Of a stretch of DNA of 22,276 bases, positions 10,165-17,894 are shown one piece after another (the stretch's first letter is position 1; every line of letters begins with the position of its first letter). This stretch comes from Chrysochromulina tobinii (Eukaryota > Haptophyta > Prymnesiales > Chrysochromulinaceae): assembly GCA_001275005.1 (NCBI GenBank), contig JWZX01001877.1, positions 1 through 22,276 of the forward strand, given 5' to 3'. The notes beneath the pieces were generated by a model, which was given only the letters and a program-made list of their open reading frames with translations, did no database searches and was not told the DNA's origin. A program made the position numbers and the translations under genes.

Positions 10165-10491
10165 TCATGATGCGTGCCGCATCGTGGTGGTGACAAATGT
10201 GCTTGGGCTGTCGTCGTCAATGCCTGAGAGGTTGTCATCTGCTTCGTTGCCACTCTGCGCTGCTTGAGGCGCAACTGCATTGGTCTCCATCTGTACTGAG
10301 CTGTCATCGCCGTTGGCCACACTTGGCGAAGCGCCGTATACCACGTCGATGAGCGTGTGAAGCGCACGCTCGCGAGACACCGGAACAGGTCGGTGTAGGT
10401 GAAGGAAGCCTTCGTACAGTAAAAACGAACAACCCAGCGCCGTGTCGGCGATTTGCCGGCCGGCAAACCGCCGATACAGCGCTTTCGGAAA
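10165..10491 (-). CDS. orphan terminal exon, unknown protein
   Basis: On the minus strand, a CCCTAG acceptor-like site is followed by 108 codons ending in TGA (10167-10165). The peptide opens FPKALYRRFAGRQIADTALG, continues with a hydrophobic, helix-like stretch containing HTLIDVVYGASPS, and ends in an acidic, Ser-rich tail with GIDDDSPSTF. Codon use resembles real genes here. No in-frame ATG precedes the conserved-looking part, and the codon before the exon is a stop, so it needs an upstream exon. That region is taken up on the other strand by the homeodomain gene. It may be the last exon of a nested gene or a pseudogene relic. Function unknown. Confidence 0.35.
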   Translation of the reverse strand, partial: FPKALYRRFAGRQIADTALGCSFLLYEGFLHLHRPVPVSRERALHTLIDVVYGASPSVANGDDSSVQMETNAVAPQAAQSGNEADDNLSGIDDDSPSTFVTTTMRHAS

Positions 10492-10708
10492 CTAGGGCCG
10501 CGCTGGGAACCTATACGCTCGAGGACCGCGCTCAGACGTAGCGGTCGTGTGGTACGCATGAATTAACGAAACTGCCTTAATATGGGAAGTCCACGTGAAA
10601 GTTTTGTGGCCAAGCAGATCTAAAAACTTCCCCCCGAAAATCTTCCTCTTTAGAAAACCCCGGGTTTCCACGTCCTTGAGTTTTTGGTTCAGGGATCCCC
10701 CGTACACC

Positions 10709-12178
10709 ATGTCCAGCCTACTCGATACCTGTCCGTCCAGGCGTCGCTGGGTGCCTACGGCAAAGTGCGATCCCCGGCCCTCTGGCGTGCGCCAAGCCTT
10801 AATGCCCCTTCTGCTGCTCACCCAGAGTTTCGTGGATTGACACCCGTGGCCTCAGACAAGTGGCTTTGCTGGAAGTCGTCTTCTCGGCCGACTCCTTCCC
10901 CACCTTCACAGTGCGAGCACAGCTCGCGTTGCAGTTGGGGATCGACCCCCGCCAGGTGCAGATCTGGTTTCAGAATCGCAGGCAGCGCGAGCGCTCAAAG
11001 ATGGGCAAGTCTCCAGCTGTTACTGGTGATGCCAGCCCTTCGCTGCCTGCCACGTCGGGCAGCACTTCGACTGTAAGCTGGCCAGACAGCACGGCGCCAC
11101 TATCGGACTCGGTCATTGCAGATCCGATCGCCGAAGCGGTGTCTGAAGTGCCCCTGTGCAGCAGCCTTGGGGAGCCGGCGTTCCCCATGCGTGGCGCATC
11201 AGTCATTGGTGAGGCCGCGCCGCCGAATGTGACGACATACTGCTCATGCACATTTGGTGGCAGCTCAACCGGCGGCCTCAGTGCAGGCTGCCGCCAAGTT
11301 CACAGCGGCGCAGGTGGCGAAGGCGTGTCGGCTGGTTACCATTCCATCAGCGGCAGCATGGCGCCGAGGCTTCCGGTGCTCCCTGACGCCGCGCCTGCTG
11401 CGCTGCATCAGATGCTCGACACGCCAGGTGGAGCGCGCGCGCTCGCCGCGGCAGCGGTGAGAGCCTAATCACAACCGCAGCCTCGCATGTCCACATAGCC
11501 TCCCACACCCTCAGCTTCGCTCCCGAGCCCGTACGCTGCACCTCCCTGACGCTGACCACTGAGCTCGCCTCTCTTTTGTCACAGCGCTCGCTCCTCGTCA
11601 ACAACCCGATTCTGCAGCACCCGGGGGCGCCATGCCACGCATTGCTAACGCAGCTGGCGAGCCTCGCAGCGCAGCCCCAGCAGTCAGACGCGCGCGTCGC
11701 TTTCGCCAGCACTGTGGCGTGTGCGTCGACGAACGCCGGCACTACGCACGGCATACCACCAACACTACCACCACCTCGACTGGGCAGTAGTGCACCGCCC
11801 GCGCCGATGCTGATGCCGCCGCCGCCGCGCCCGTCCGCCAGGCCAGGCCACCCACCGATGCCATGCCACCGTCTGCAGATATCATCCGCCGCTTCCGCCC
11901 CTTCCGAACTTCACGGCTGGACTGGAGCAACAACATCGGCGTTGCCCGCCGCTGCCGAGCCGCTGCGCCGCGATGTCTCGTCCGAAGCTGTAGAAGTGCT
12001 CTCGTCCAACTTCTTCACAACGCGCGTGGGGCGTGTTGCCTTGTCGCCATTTGCTGAGCGTCTCGAGGGCGGCGCGGGCGGCGCTGGCGGCGCTGACGGA
12101 TGCGCTGGCGCGGGTGCTACGAATTGCAGCAGCTACTGCGACCGAGGACACGCTTCTGGAGACGAGCCCCATTCTTAA
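10709..12178 (+). CDS. homeodomain transcription factor (three exons)
   Basis: I assemble exons 10709-10764, 10856-11456 and 11585-12178 (introns of 91 and 128 bases; donors GTGCGA and GTGAGA; phases 2 and 0), giving 416 aa. The start ATG has the context ACACCATGT. The first intron splits the homeobox: exon 1 supplies SRRRWVPTAK and exon 2 continues QVALLEVVFSADSFPTF. The join restores a full homeodomain at residues 9-68 with the invariant positions L16, F20, W48, F49, N51 and R53 (motif QVQIWFQNRRQRERSK). RRRW-PT before helix 1 recalls WOX-like and other atypical homeodomains. The rest is Ala/Ser/Pro/Gly-rich and probably disordered, with no second domain. It should bind DNA in the nucleus; targets are unknown. 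The C-terminal exon could contain another intron, because a second frame near 12033-12178 also looks coding. Confidence 0.8.
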
Positions 12179-12510
12179 CCCTCGTACTCCGCTCGCGATT
12201 TCTGCCTCTTTGCCTCTCTGCCAGCATGCGTGGCTGTGCGACATCGAAGCCGGTTGTGCGGAAAACACGCGTGCCCAGACGATGAGCTGGCATGAGGAAG
12301 AGAGTTATGGTTCTTCGCATGTCCCACTCCACTATACGCGTGCACCACTGTTGGGGCCCGGCGACGCCCGATGGCGGCGCGCGCGCGGCGGCGGCTGTGC
12401 GATGGCGACCGCCTCGAGTATTTCCACGGGGTAGTCATGTTCCTGGTTAAGTCTGCAACCGGTATTCCTCTTTTTCTAAAATCCTGGGGACCCTGAAAAA
12501 GGCGAGCGCA

Positions 12511-12685
12511 GACGTGTTGCACGCCGGTGTGAAACGAGATCCGACAAAATTTTCGAACTCCCGCAATGCGGGACCCCACTCGACTTTTCTCGCGGCCGCG
12601 CCGCGTTCAGATGCGTGAGTCCCATTGAAGGTGAGCGTCCCGGACCTTGACGACTCATCCTTCGCCCCACTCTTCTGCACAACGC
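12511..12685 (-). repeat. dispersed repeat copy R2, inverted relative to R1
   Basis: The reverse complement matches R1 (1612-1793) closely over its whole length, from GCGTTGTGCAGAAGAGTGGG to GCGTGCAACACGTC. This copy lacks a few bases in the patch after CCCGCATT. It holds a short hairpin, CCCGCAATGCGGG. Similarity stops at both ends at the same motifs as in R1, which defines the unit. The two copies lie about 10.7 kb apart in opposite orientation. Confidence 0.75.
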
Positions 12686-12711
12686 CTTCACGGCTGCCTC
12701 GCATGAGCTGC

Positions 12712-12808
12712 ACTAAAAGCCGCTCGAATGGTCGTGAAAAAGCCGTGAAGGAGGAACTAAAAGCCTCACGCGGCTGTAGGGAAAGCCACTAAAAGCCTCA
12801 CTAAAAGC
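12712..12808 (+). repeat. four irregular copies of ACTAAAAGC
   Basis: Exact 9-base copies start at 12712, 12756, 12788 and 12800, most followed by CTCA or CCG. Between them lie two related AAAAAGCC / GGAAAGCC motifs. The cluster directly abuts repeat R2. It could be a degenerate tandem repeat or the edge of a larger element. Confidence 0.6.
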
Positions 12809-13180
12809 TCCACCAGCACCGTCCAAAAGTCTTTATGTTGGGCTTTCTTGTTAACAGTGAAACAGGACACAGTGAAGACCGGGAACCGAATCTAAGACAG
12901 TTTATGTTTCATTTTCATGCTCACACCACGTACCGGGTACCGGTAACTTTCACAGCTCACCAAGAAGTGACGGATGGCATGATCATCAACACATTTACAA
13001 CTCACCATCCACGTTCCACGCTCATCTGCAACGCACCTCGCCTGCCGCCGCGGCCCGTTGCGGACACACAAACCGTTAACACACATGTACGGGCTGGATC
13101 CTAAATTCAGCCCCTATATGTGTGTTGTATTCACGGTTACTTATTTTTTTTTCAAAGGTGACGCACACAGGATTCCAGTT

Positions 13181-13309
13181 TCACACCTCGTCCCTGAAGG
13201 CGTTTGGCTGCCACAGGGGAGCGCCGGTGGACACGAGCAGGGCCTCGAGCATCACCTCGACGGAAAAGCCCGCCTGGCGCACCACGTCGTGCGTGAAGCC
13301 CGCGCGTAC
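13181..13309 (-). pseudogene. orphan C-terminal exon opposite the RidA-like 5' flank
   Basis: On the minus strand, an AAAACAG acceptor-like site is followed by 42 codons and a TGA at 13183-13181. The peptide includes GFTHDVVRQAGFSVEVMLEA and ends WQPNAFRDEV. Almost every codon ends in G or C, a stronger coding signature than either plus-strand frame has here. Any upstream exon would have to lie within or beyond the RidA-like gene on the other strand. It is therefore either the last exon of an overlapping antisense gene or, more likely, a fragment left by rearrangement. I do not recognise the family. Confidence 0.35.
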
Positions 13310-13322
13310 CTGTTTTAAAAAA

Positions 13323-13895
13323 ATGCTCGCGATGTCCATCAGCTACCGTGGGTCGCGCGCGCTCTACCGTGGGACGCCCTATCTCGGGGTCGATTCGCAG
13401 CGCTTGCAGCAGCTTCACACCGCCGCCAAGATCAAGTTGCTCGGCATCACGCTGCCGCCACCTGGTGGCCCGAAGGCAAATTACAACATCGTGTGCTGGG
13501 AGAGTCCCACGACGCTTTACATGTCCGGCCATCTGCCGATTCGGGTGGATGGCTCGCTTGTGACCGGCTCCATCGGCCCGGGTGGTCTCACGCTCGAGCA
13601 AGGACAGGAGGCAGCACGCTGGTGCGGACTCAATCTCATCGCGACCCTGCAAGATCAGCTCGGCGGCGACCTTGACCGGGTGGAAAAGGTCGTTAAGCTC
13701 TTTGGCATTGTGAGCTCAAAGCAGGAATTCAAGCAGCAACATCTCGTGCTTAACGGCTGTTCGGACGTGATGATGGCGGTCTTCGAGGATCGCGGCTATC
13801 ACGCACGCAGTGCCATCGGCACCAACACGCTGCCTCTGGATGCGGCCGTCGAGGTGGAGGCTTTGGTCAAAATCAAGGCGCCCTTCACTCGCTAG
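13323..13895 (+). CDS. RidA/YjgF (Rid) family protein
   Basis: Rid proteins hydrolyse reactive enamine/imine intermediates made by PLP enzymes, acting as trimers; some subfamilies have other roles. From the ATG at 13323 the product is 190 aa. Residues about 36-185 form one Rid domain, opening KIKLLGITLPPPGGPKANYN and including SGHLPIRVDG and GSIGPGGLTLEQG. Length and the LPPPGG opening resemble the longer bacterial YjgF-like subfamily of about 150 aa. R162 (HARSAIG) and E177 (AVEVEALV) align with E. coli RidA Arg105 and Glu120, so catalysis is plausible. Residues 1-30 are Ser/Arg-rich without acidic residues at first, as in mitochondrial presequences (inference). The frame is open further upstream, but that part is better coding on the other strand, so I start at 13323. 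It converges with the GNAT-MIF4G gene. Confidence 0.88.
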   Translation: MLAMSISYRGSRALYRGTPYLGVDSQRLQQLHTAAKIKLLGITLPPPGGPKANYNIVCWESPTTLYMSGHLPIRVDGSLVTGSIGPGGLTLEQGQEAARWCGLNLIATLQDQLGGDLDRVEKVVKLFGIVSSKQEFKQQHLVLNGCSDVMMAVFEDRGYHARSAIGTNTLPLDAAVEVEALVKIKAPFTR

Positions 13896-14159
13896 GCTGT
13901 CACCCGGGTACTTGCTTCTGGGTACGGCTATTGGGTATAGGTTGCTTCAGATTACTGATTAGAATGAAGAATCCGGTTAAGGCCGTACAGGGCTCTCACT
14001 AGGGAAGCCTATATCCTAACCATACTCGCACTGTCCGACCCGCGCCTCCCCCACACCGTCGCCGCCCTGGGTCCGCGGGTGTCCTGGTGCGCTGTCGTGT
14101 CGTCCGGGCTCGCGGCCGGGCGGATCTGGCCTTCTGGCGGCACCATGCGGGGACAGGAA

Positions 14160-16629
14160 CTATGGGGTGCGCCTATCTGGCTTGGAGATTCCACTCGCGT
14201 CAAAAGGGACGGGGACAAAGCGTCCCTTCGCCTCGTCAAACATGGACACGGTTGCGTCCTCGGGGTGAACGACCGGGTGCCCCACAAACCAATGCACCCA
14301 GCCCTCTCTGAGCCCGCGCAACTTCTCTGGGGGCGCATCACGAGTGACGAGGATGAGGTCCAGGTCTTTCGCTGCCTGGGCATGTGCCTGGGCGAGCGTC
14401 TGCGGCGGCTGCCTAGCCGCATGCAGGTCGCTAGGGAGCCAGCCACGCCGATGCAGGGCAAGGACGGCGGCACAGGCATGGCGCTGCCGCGAACTGATCG
14501 CCCGTCGTGTCCGGCCAGTGTCGGCAGGACTGCAGTCGCCACCAACCCTATCGTCCTCGTCGATCAGCGCTTCGAGGCGCTGCACTAGAGCATGCAGCAT
14601 GTCCTTCTCCGCGGATCCCATCCGCCCATGCAGGTCGGCACCCGCATGCAACAGAAAGGCTGCCAGCTGCATCGGCGGCGCCTCGACAACCAGGGGCGCC
14701 CACGCCTCAGCCCCGTCGAAGAGCCGACGCAAGACCATCTCGGCGAGCATTTGGCCGACACCGGCGTCGGCCTGCGGGTCTTCACGGCACGCGGCGAGCA
14801 CGCGAGAGAGGGCCGTGCTCACAGTTGCATGCATGACTGCATGAACAGTCGAAGAGTCGGGATCACGATGAACATGCTGCGTGTGCTCGATCAGACGGCG
14901 GGCACAGTCGACGTAGAGCGCGGCGTAGAGCGGCTCGCGGGCTGTGCGCGAGAAGAGCAGCCACAAGGCATGCTCCAGATGCAGCGTGCCCATTGAGGTG
15001 ATGGCCACCGGTAAGTGGAGCCCATCATCCGTTGGCGCGCTGTCTTGAGCGCGATCGCTATCGGGAGAGGCCCACAGCAGCTCGGCAACCTCGGGAACGA
15101 GGCGTTCGATGGTGTCCGGCGTCAGCTTATTGACCAGGGCACGGATGCGTCGCTCGACCACGACGGAGTTGGCTGCGGCCGGGTCCAATCCACGTGCTTG
15201 CTGCTCGATCCTGGCCTCGATCGCCGGACGGCGCACACGGATCTCGCCGCGCGTAGCCACCGCGCCGTCAAGAGCACCTTCCGCGCCGTCTCGAGCGGGG
15301 GCGCTGCCTCGAGCACCACTCGAGGTGCGCCAATCGTCATTGTCAGCCGCCTCGACCGTGGAAGCATCGACAGAGGAAGCAGCTTCCATGGCCTGCGCAG
15401 AGTGCATAAAATGCGTGACGTTCGTAGCTTCCGAAAGCGAGCCACTCTCCGAGGCGAGGATGCGAGCGTAGCGCTTCATGGGCCGTCGCCGCCCGCAAAA
15501 GGTCGTGCCGGCCTCACGATGCCCCTCGTAGGCGAGCAGTGGGCATCGCATGAACGACTCGTGCACGCGCTTCGAACCCGTTTTGACGCGGACAGGGTAG
15601 CCGTGCGCGCACCAGATGGGACAAATCATGAGCAACGCCTCCTTCGCACCAACGCCGCGATACTTGGGAAGGACGACGAGCCGCTCCACCTGCACGGCAT
15701 GCAAAGTTCGGTTCGGCACGGCTGAGGGGAAGTGCTGCGCAGCATCTGCAACGCCATACGCCAAAAAGGAGATGTACCCAATGGGCTCGGGAGGCGCCGT
15801 CGGCGCATCGGCCGCACGCGGCGCCGCCGAGGGTGTGGTGGCGAAGAGCTCATAGATGGCCGAATGCGACGAAGGAGGTTCGGGTACGTAGTGTAGAGCA
15901 GAATATCCTCCAGCCACGTATCGCTCAGGAGTGCTTGGAACAAGGTGAGCGTGAAGCCCATTGTCAAGCACCGTCGACTCCATCTGCAGCACTGCAGCAT
16001 CGACCATCGAGCGCAGTTCGGCCAACTGCTCTGTGACTCCGAGGACCACCGGCGGGAACAATACGGCTTCGGAGGTCGTCGCTGCTCCTCGGTCATCCAA
16101 GCCACCGTCGCGCCGAGCCACAAGGACAGGAGGGTCCGAGAGTATCGTCTCGCTCCCGTCTAGTGCAGCGGTGAGAAAGGCCAGCCATGCACGGGTACGA
16201 GCGTCCTGACTCTTTGGGCAGCTGCCGCTCGCATAATCGATGAGTCGCCGAGGCCACGAAGACGGCTTTCTGCAGCTGTTTCTCTCCTCGAACCGGCGCT
16301 TCTATTGCCAGCGAGAGCAAGCACGTCGCACGCAGCGACTTGAACAGCTGCATGCAGCGGAGCGTTTGCGATGCACTCAATGGACTTGCGCTTACAATAG
16401 CGATGTGCGACCGCCCTGCCTTTGTGAGTGCTCGCCCGAGCGATTCAAGTTGAACCACATTGCGGCACGAGCCCCAGGCACTGATGCCGTCTGGAAGCGC
16501 ATGATGATCCCTCGCGCCCTTTGCGCCGCACACGACCCTTTCTTCTATGCCGTCGCAAGTGAGAAGCGCGGATGAGACGCACGCGGTGCTGTCACACTCT
16601 ACCACAGTGAGCTTTACCGTCGACGCCAT
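14160..16629 (-). CDS. GNAT acetyltransferase-MIF4G fusion protein
   Basis: The model is exon 16629-16396 (start context ACCATGG), a 190-base intron (donor GTAAGC, acceptor GTCAG, phase 0) and exon 16205-14160, giving 759 aa. A 100-base intron using a GTTCGA donor near 16305 is also in phase and would add residues. Residues about 161-326 fit a GNAT fold: PIGYISFLAYG, then motif A VERLVVLPKYRGVGAKEALL, then GYPVRVKT. The acetyl-CoA loop RGVGAK keeps R-x-x-G but has Lys in the last small-residue position. Residues about 428-671 match the eIF4G middle domain, from RRIRALVNKLTPDTIERLVP through EHALWLLFSRTAREPLYAAL to SSRQRHACAAVLALHRRGWL, whose end corresponds to the conserved SR-R---DV-DLR--W-P of MIF4G. 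MIF4G domains bind eIF4A and RNA in translation and decay. GNAT plus MIF4G in one uninterrupted exon is not a combination I know. Residues 1-78 are unassigned. Confidence 0.8.
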
Positions 16630-16804
16630 GGTGCGGACAAGATCGGCGATGGCCAGCGTCGCCGCGACGGCCATCTATCCCTGCTTCAGAAGGCGCCGCG
16701 CACACGCGAGCGAAAGAGACCATCATGTGGGGCGAAAAAAAGCAAGGTGTTGTGTGAACGTTCACGGCTGTGCTGCTTACGTGTTGTGTGTATTCATAAT
16801 GAAC

Positions 16805-16828
16805 GTTCAGTTCAGTTCAGTTCAGTTC
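16805..16828 (+). repeat. TTCAG pentanucleotide microsatellite
   Basis: Nearly five GTTCA units lie 37 bases past the stop of the orphan gene 17561-16866. The unit is the same as in the second half of the 4942-4991 tract. Confidence 0.9.
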
Positions 16829-16865
16829 CTTAGAATCGCTCGCTCTACGCTTTACGGAGCCGCGT

Positions 16866-17561
16866 TCACGAGCTGCAGCTGCACTCCTGCGCTTCGCGCT
16901 TGCACTCTCCATTATCCTCATCCTCTCCTGCTGCACTCGCATTTTCACTCTCACTGTCCTCCTCAGGCCCCGTTTGCTCCTGCTCCCCCTCGCCCCCGGC
17001 CTCGCGCGCCCGTCGAGGCGTCCAGGCCACCTCCTCCGGCTCCAGGTCCACGTCGGCGTTGCACCAGCTGACGTCGCGAGAAAGGAGTCTGCGTCCACGC
17101 AAGCCCACGGCGATATCTGCACGAGTGCGCACAGCTGAAAATGCAACCAGGGTGGTGCGCGGCTGACGGCCGAAGAAGACAATATCGAACTCGCCGCAGA
17201 AGCCTCTGTGCACGGTCAACTCAGTGACCGCGTCTGGTGAACTGTTCAGCTCTAGACCGAGGTGCGACTCGTCTTCGGTGGCGATGGCCATCGTGCCATT
17301 AGGATAGGTGCAATGCTGCAGCTTGCCGTCCAAGACTGATCGCAACGCGTCGAGCACTCGCGGTGCCGCGCTCACAGCGTCCGCCACTGCTGCAAGTTCC
17401 TCCTCGTGGCTAATAAACGGGTCGCCGTCCAGGTACGCCCAATTGGCGTCGTCCGCCGAGTCGTCGTCCAGATTTTCCACCGTAGGTGCCGTCAGTTCGG
17501 GCGCCGCCGGCGCGGGGCGTTTGAGCGCTTCATCCAACGCCTCGAAATTCTTGTCGGCCAT
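16866..17561 (-). CDS. orphan protein with acidic tail
   Basis: The ATG at 17561 has the context ATCATGG and opens 231 aa beginning MADKNFEALDEAL. An acidic segment with ENLDDDSADDANWAYLDGD is followed by a compact-looking, mixed hydrophobic region (about 60-185) with CTYPNGTMAIATEDESHLGL, GFCGEFDIVFFGRQPRTTLV and LRGRRLLSRDVSWCNADVDL. The last 45 residues are dominated by Glu, Gly and Ser, with a Cys-rich end. I see no signal peptide, membrane segment or known motif. The central region looks folded, beta-rich and possibly conserved. It lies 236 bases upstream of the GNAT-MIF4G gene on the same strand and diverges from the HMG-box gene. Pentanucleotide microsatellites flank it closely on both sides. 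Function unknown. Confidence 0.65.
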   Translation of the reverse strand: MADKNFEALDEALKRPAPAAPELTAPTVENLDDDSADDANWAYLDGDPFISHEEELAAVADAVSAAPRVLDALRSVLDGKLQHCTYPNGTMAIATEDESHLGLELNSSPDAVTELTVHRGFCGEFDIVFFGRQPRTTLVAFSAVRTRADIAVGLRGRRLLSRDVSWCNADVDLEPEEVAWTPRRAREAGGEGEQEQTGPEEDSESENASAAGEDEDNGECKREAQECSCSS

Positions 17562-17894
17562 GATCCGCCACCTCAAGTCAAGTCAAGTCAAGTCAAGTCA
17601 AGTCAAGTCCAAGTCACCTCTAGATGGATCCCCCTCCGCCATCTCCGCCCACTCCCGTTCTCCCCTGCTGGCTTCCGGAGCACATTCCGTATGACTTCCG
17701 TATGACTTCTACAAGTAACACATGGACACGGACGAGTTCATACAAGCAAGCAAGCAAGGAACGAAGCACAAAAAAATTGAGAGAGGGGAGGGGGGAATCG
17801 CCCCTGTCGCCTTGTGGGGTCTCGCCTGTACAAAGGCCCGGACTGCACGCGACACTACCGCGCGCTCCGCCGCCGCGCCGCCGCCGCCGCCGCC
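17562..17894. promoter_or_regulatory. shared upstream region of two divergent genes
   Basis: These 333 bases separate the divergent starts of the orphan gene and the HMG-box gene and should contain both promoters. They hold the TCAAG tract, an 11-base tandem duplication of TTCCGTATGAC at 17685-17706, a short CAAG run near 17745 and a CCGCCG run leading into the HMG start codon. No TATA box is evident. Confidence 0.4.
17573..17609 (+). repeat. TCAAG pentanucleotide microsatellite
   Basis: Seven consecutive TCAAG units begin 12 bases upstream of the orphan gene's start codon. The unit matches the first half of the 4942-4991 tract. Confidence 0.92.

Larger units (their letters stand above)
12179..13180. 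other. intergenic stretch, repeat-bearing
   Basis: Downstream of the homeodomain gene I see repeat R2 (12511-12685), four ACTAAAAGC copies (12712-12808), an AT-richer segment of about 270 bases (12830-13100) and a T-rich tract at 13140-13153. Open frames here are short and lack domains. Confidence 0.55.

Noticed and set aside
9828-10559. 243-codon minus-strand frame
   Set aside because: Its middle part is out of frame with the better exon at 10165-10491. Composition changes abruptly and no domain is visible. The segment 10130-9960 has some protein-like character but is not enough to call.
10492-10821. Minus-strand frame opposite the first homeodomain exon
   Set aside because: It overlaps the homeobox start on the other strand, which is firmly supported, and has no domain of its own.
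13122-13322. Upstream extension of the RidA-like frame by 67 codons
   Set aside because: Codon use is poor, and the same bases are far better coding on the minus strand. The ATG at 13323 gives a sensible presequence and domain.
16396-16629. Weak resemblance of the first exon of the GNAT-MIF4G gene to the N-terminal half of long-form tRNase Z
   Set aside because: Only spacing and a few hydrophobic positions agree; no diagnostic motif is present, so I do not assign it.
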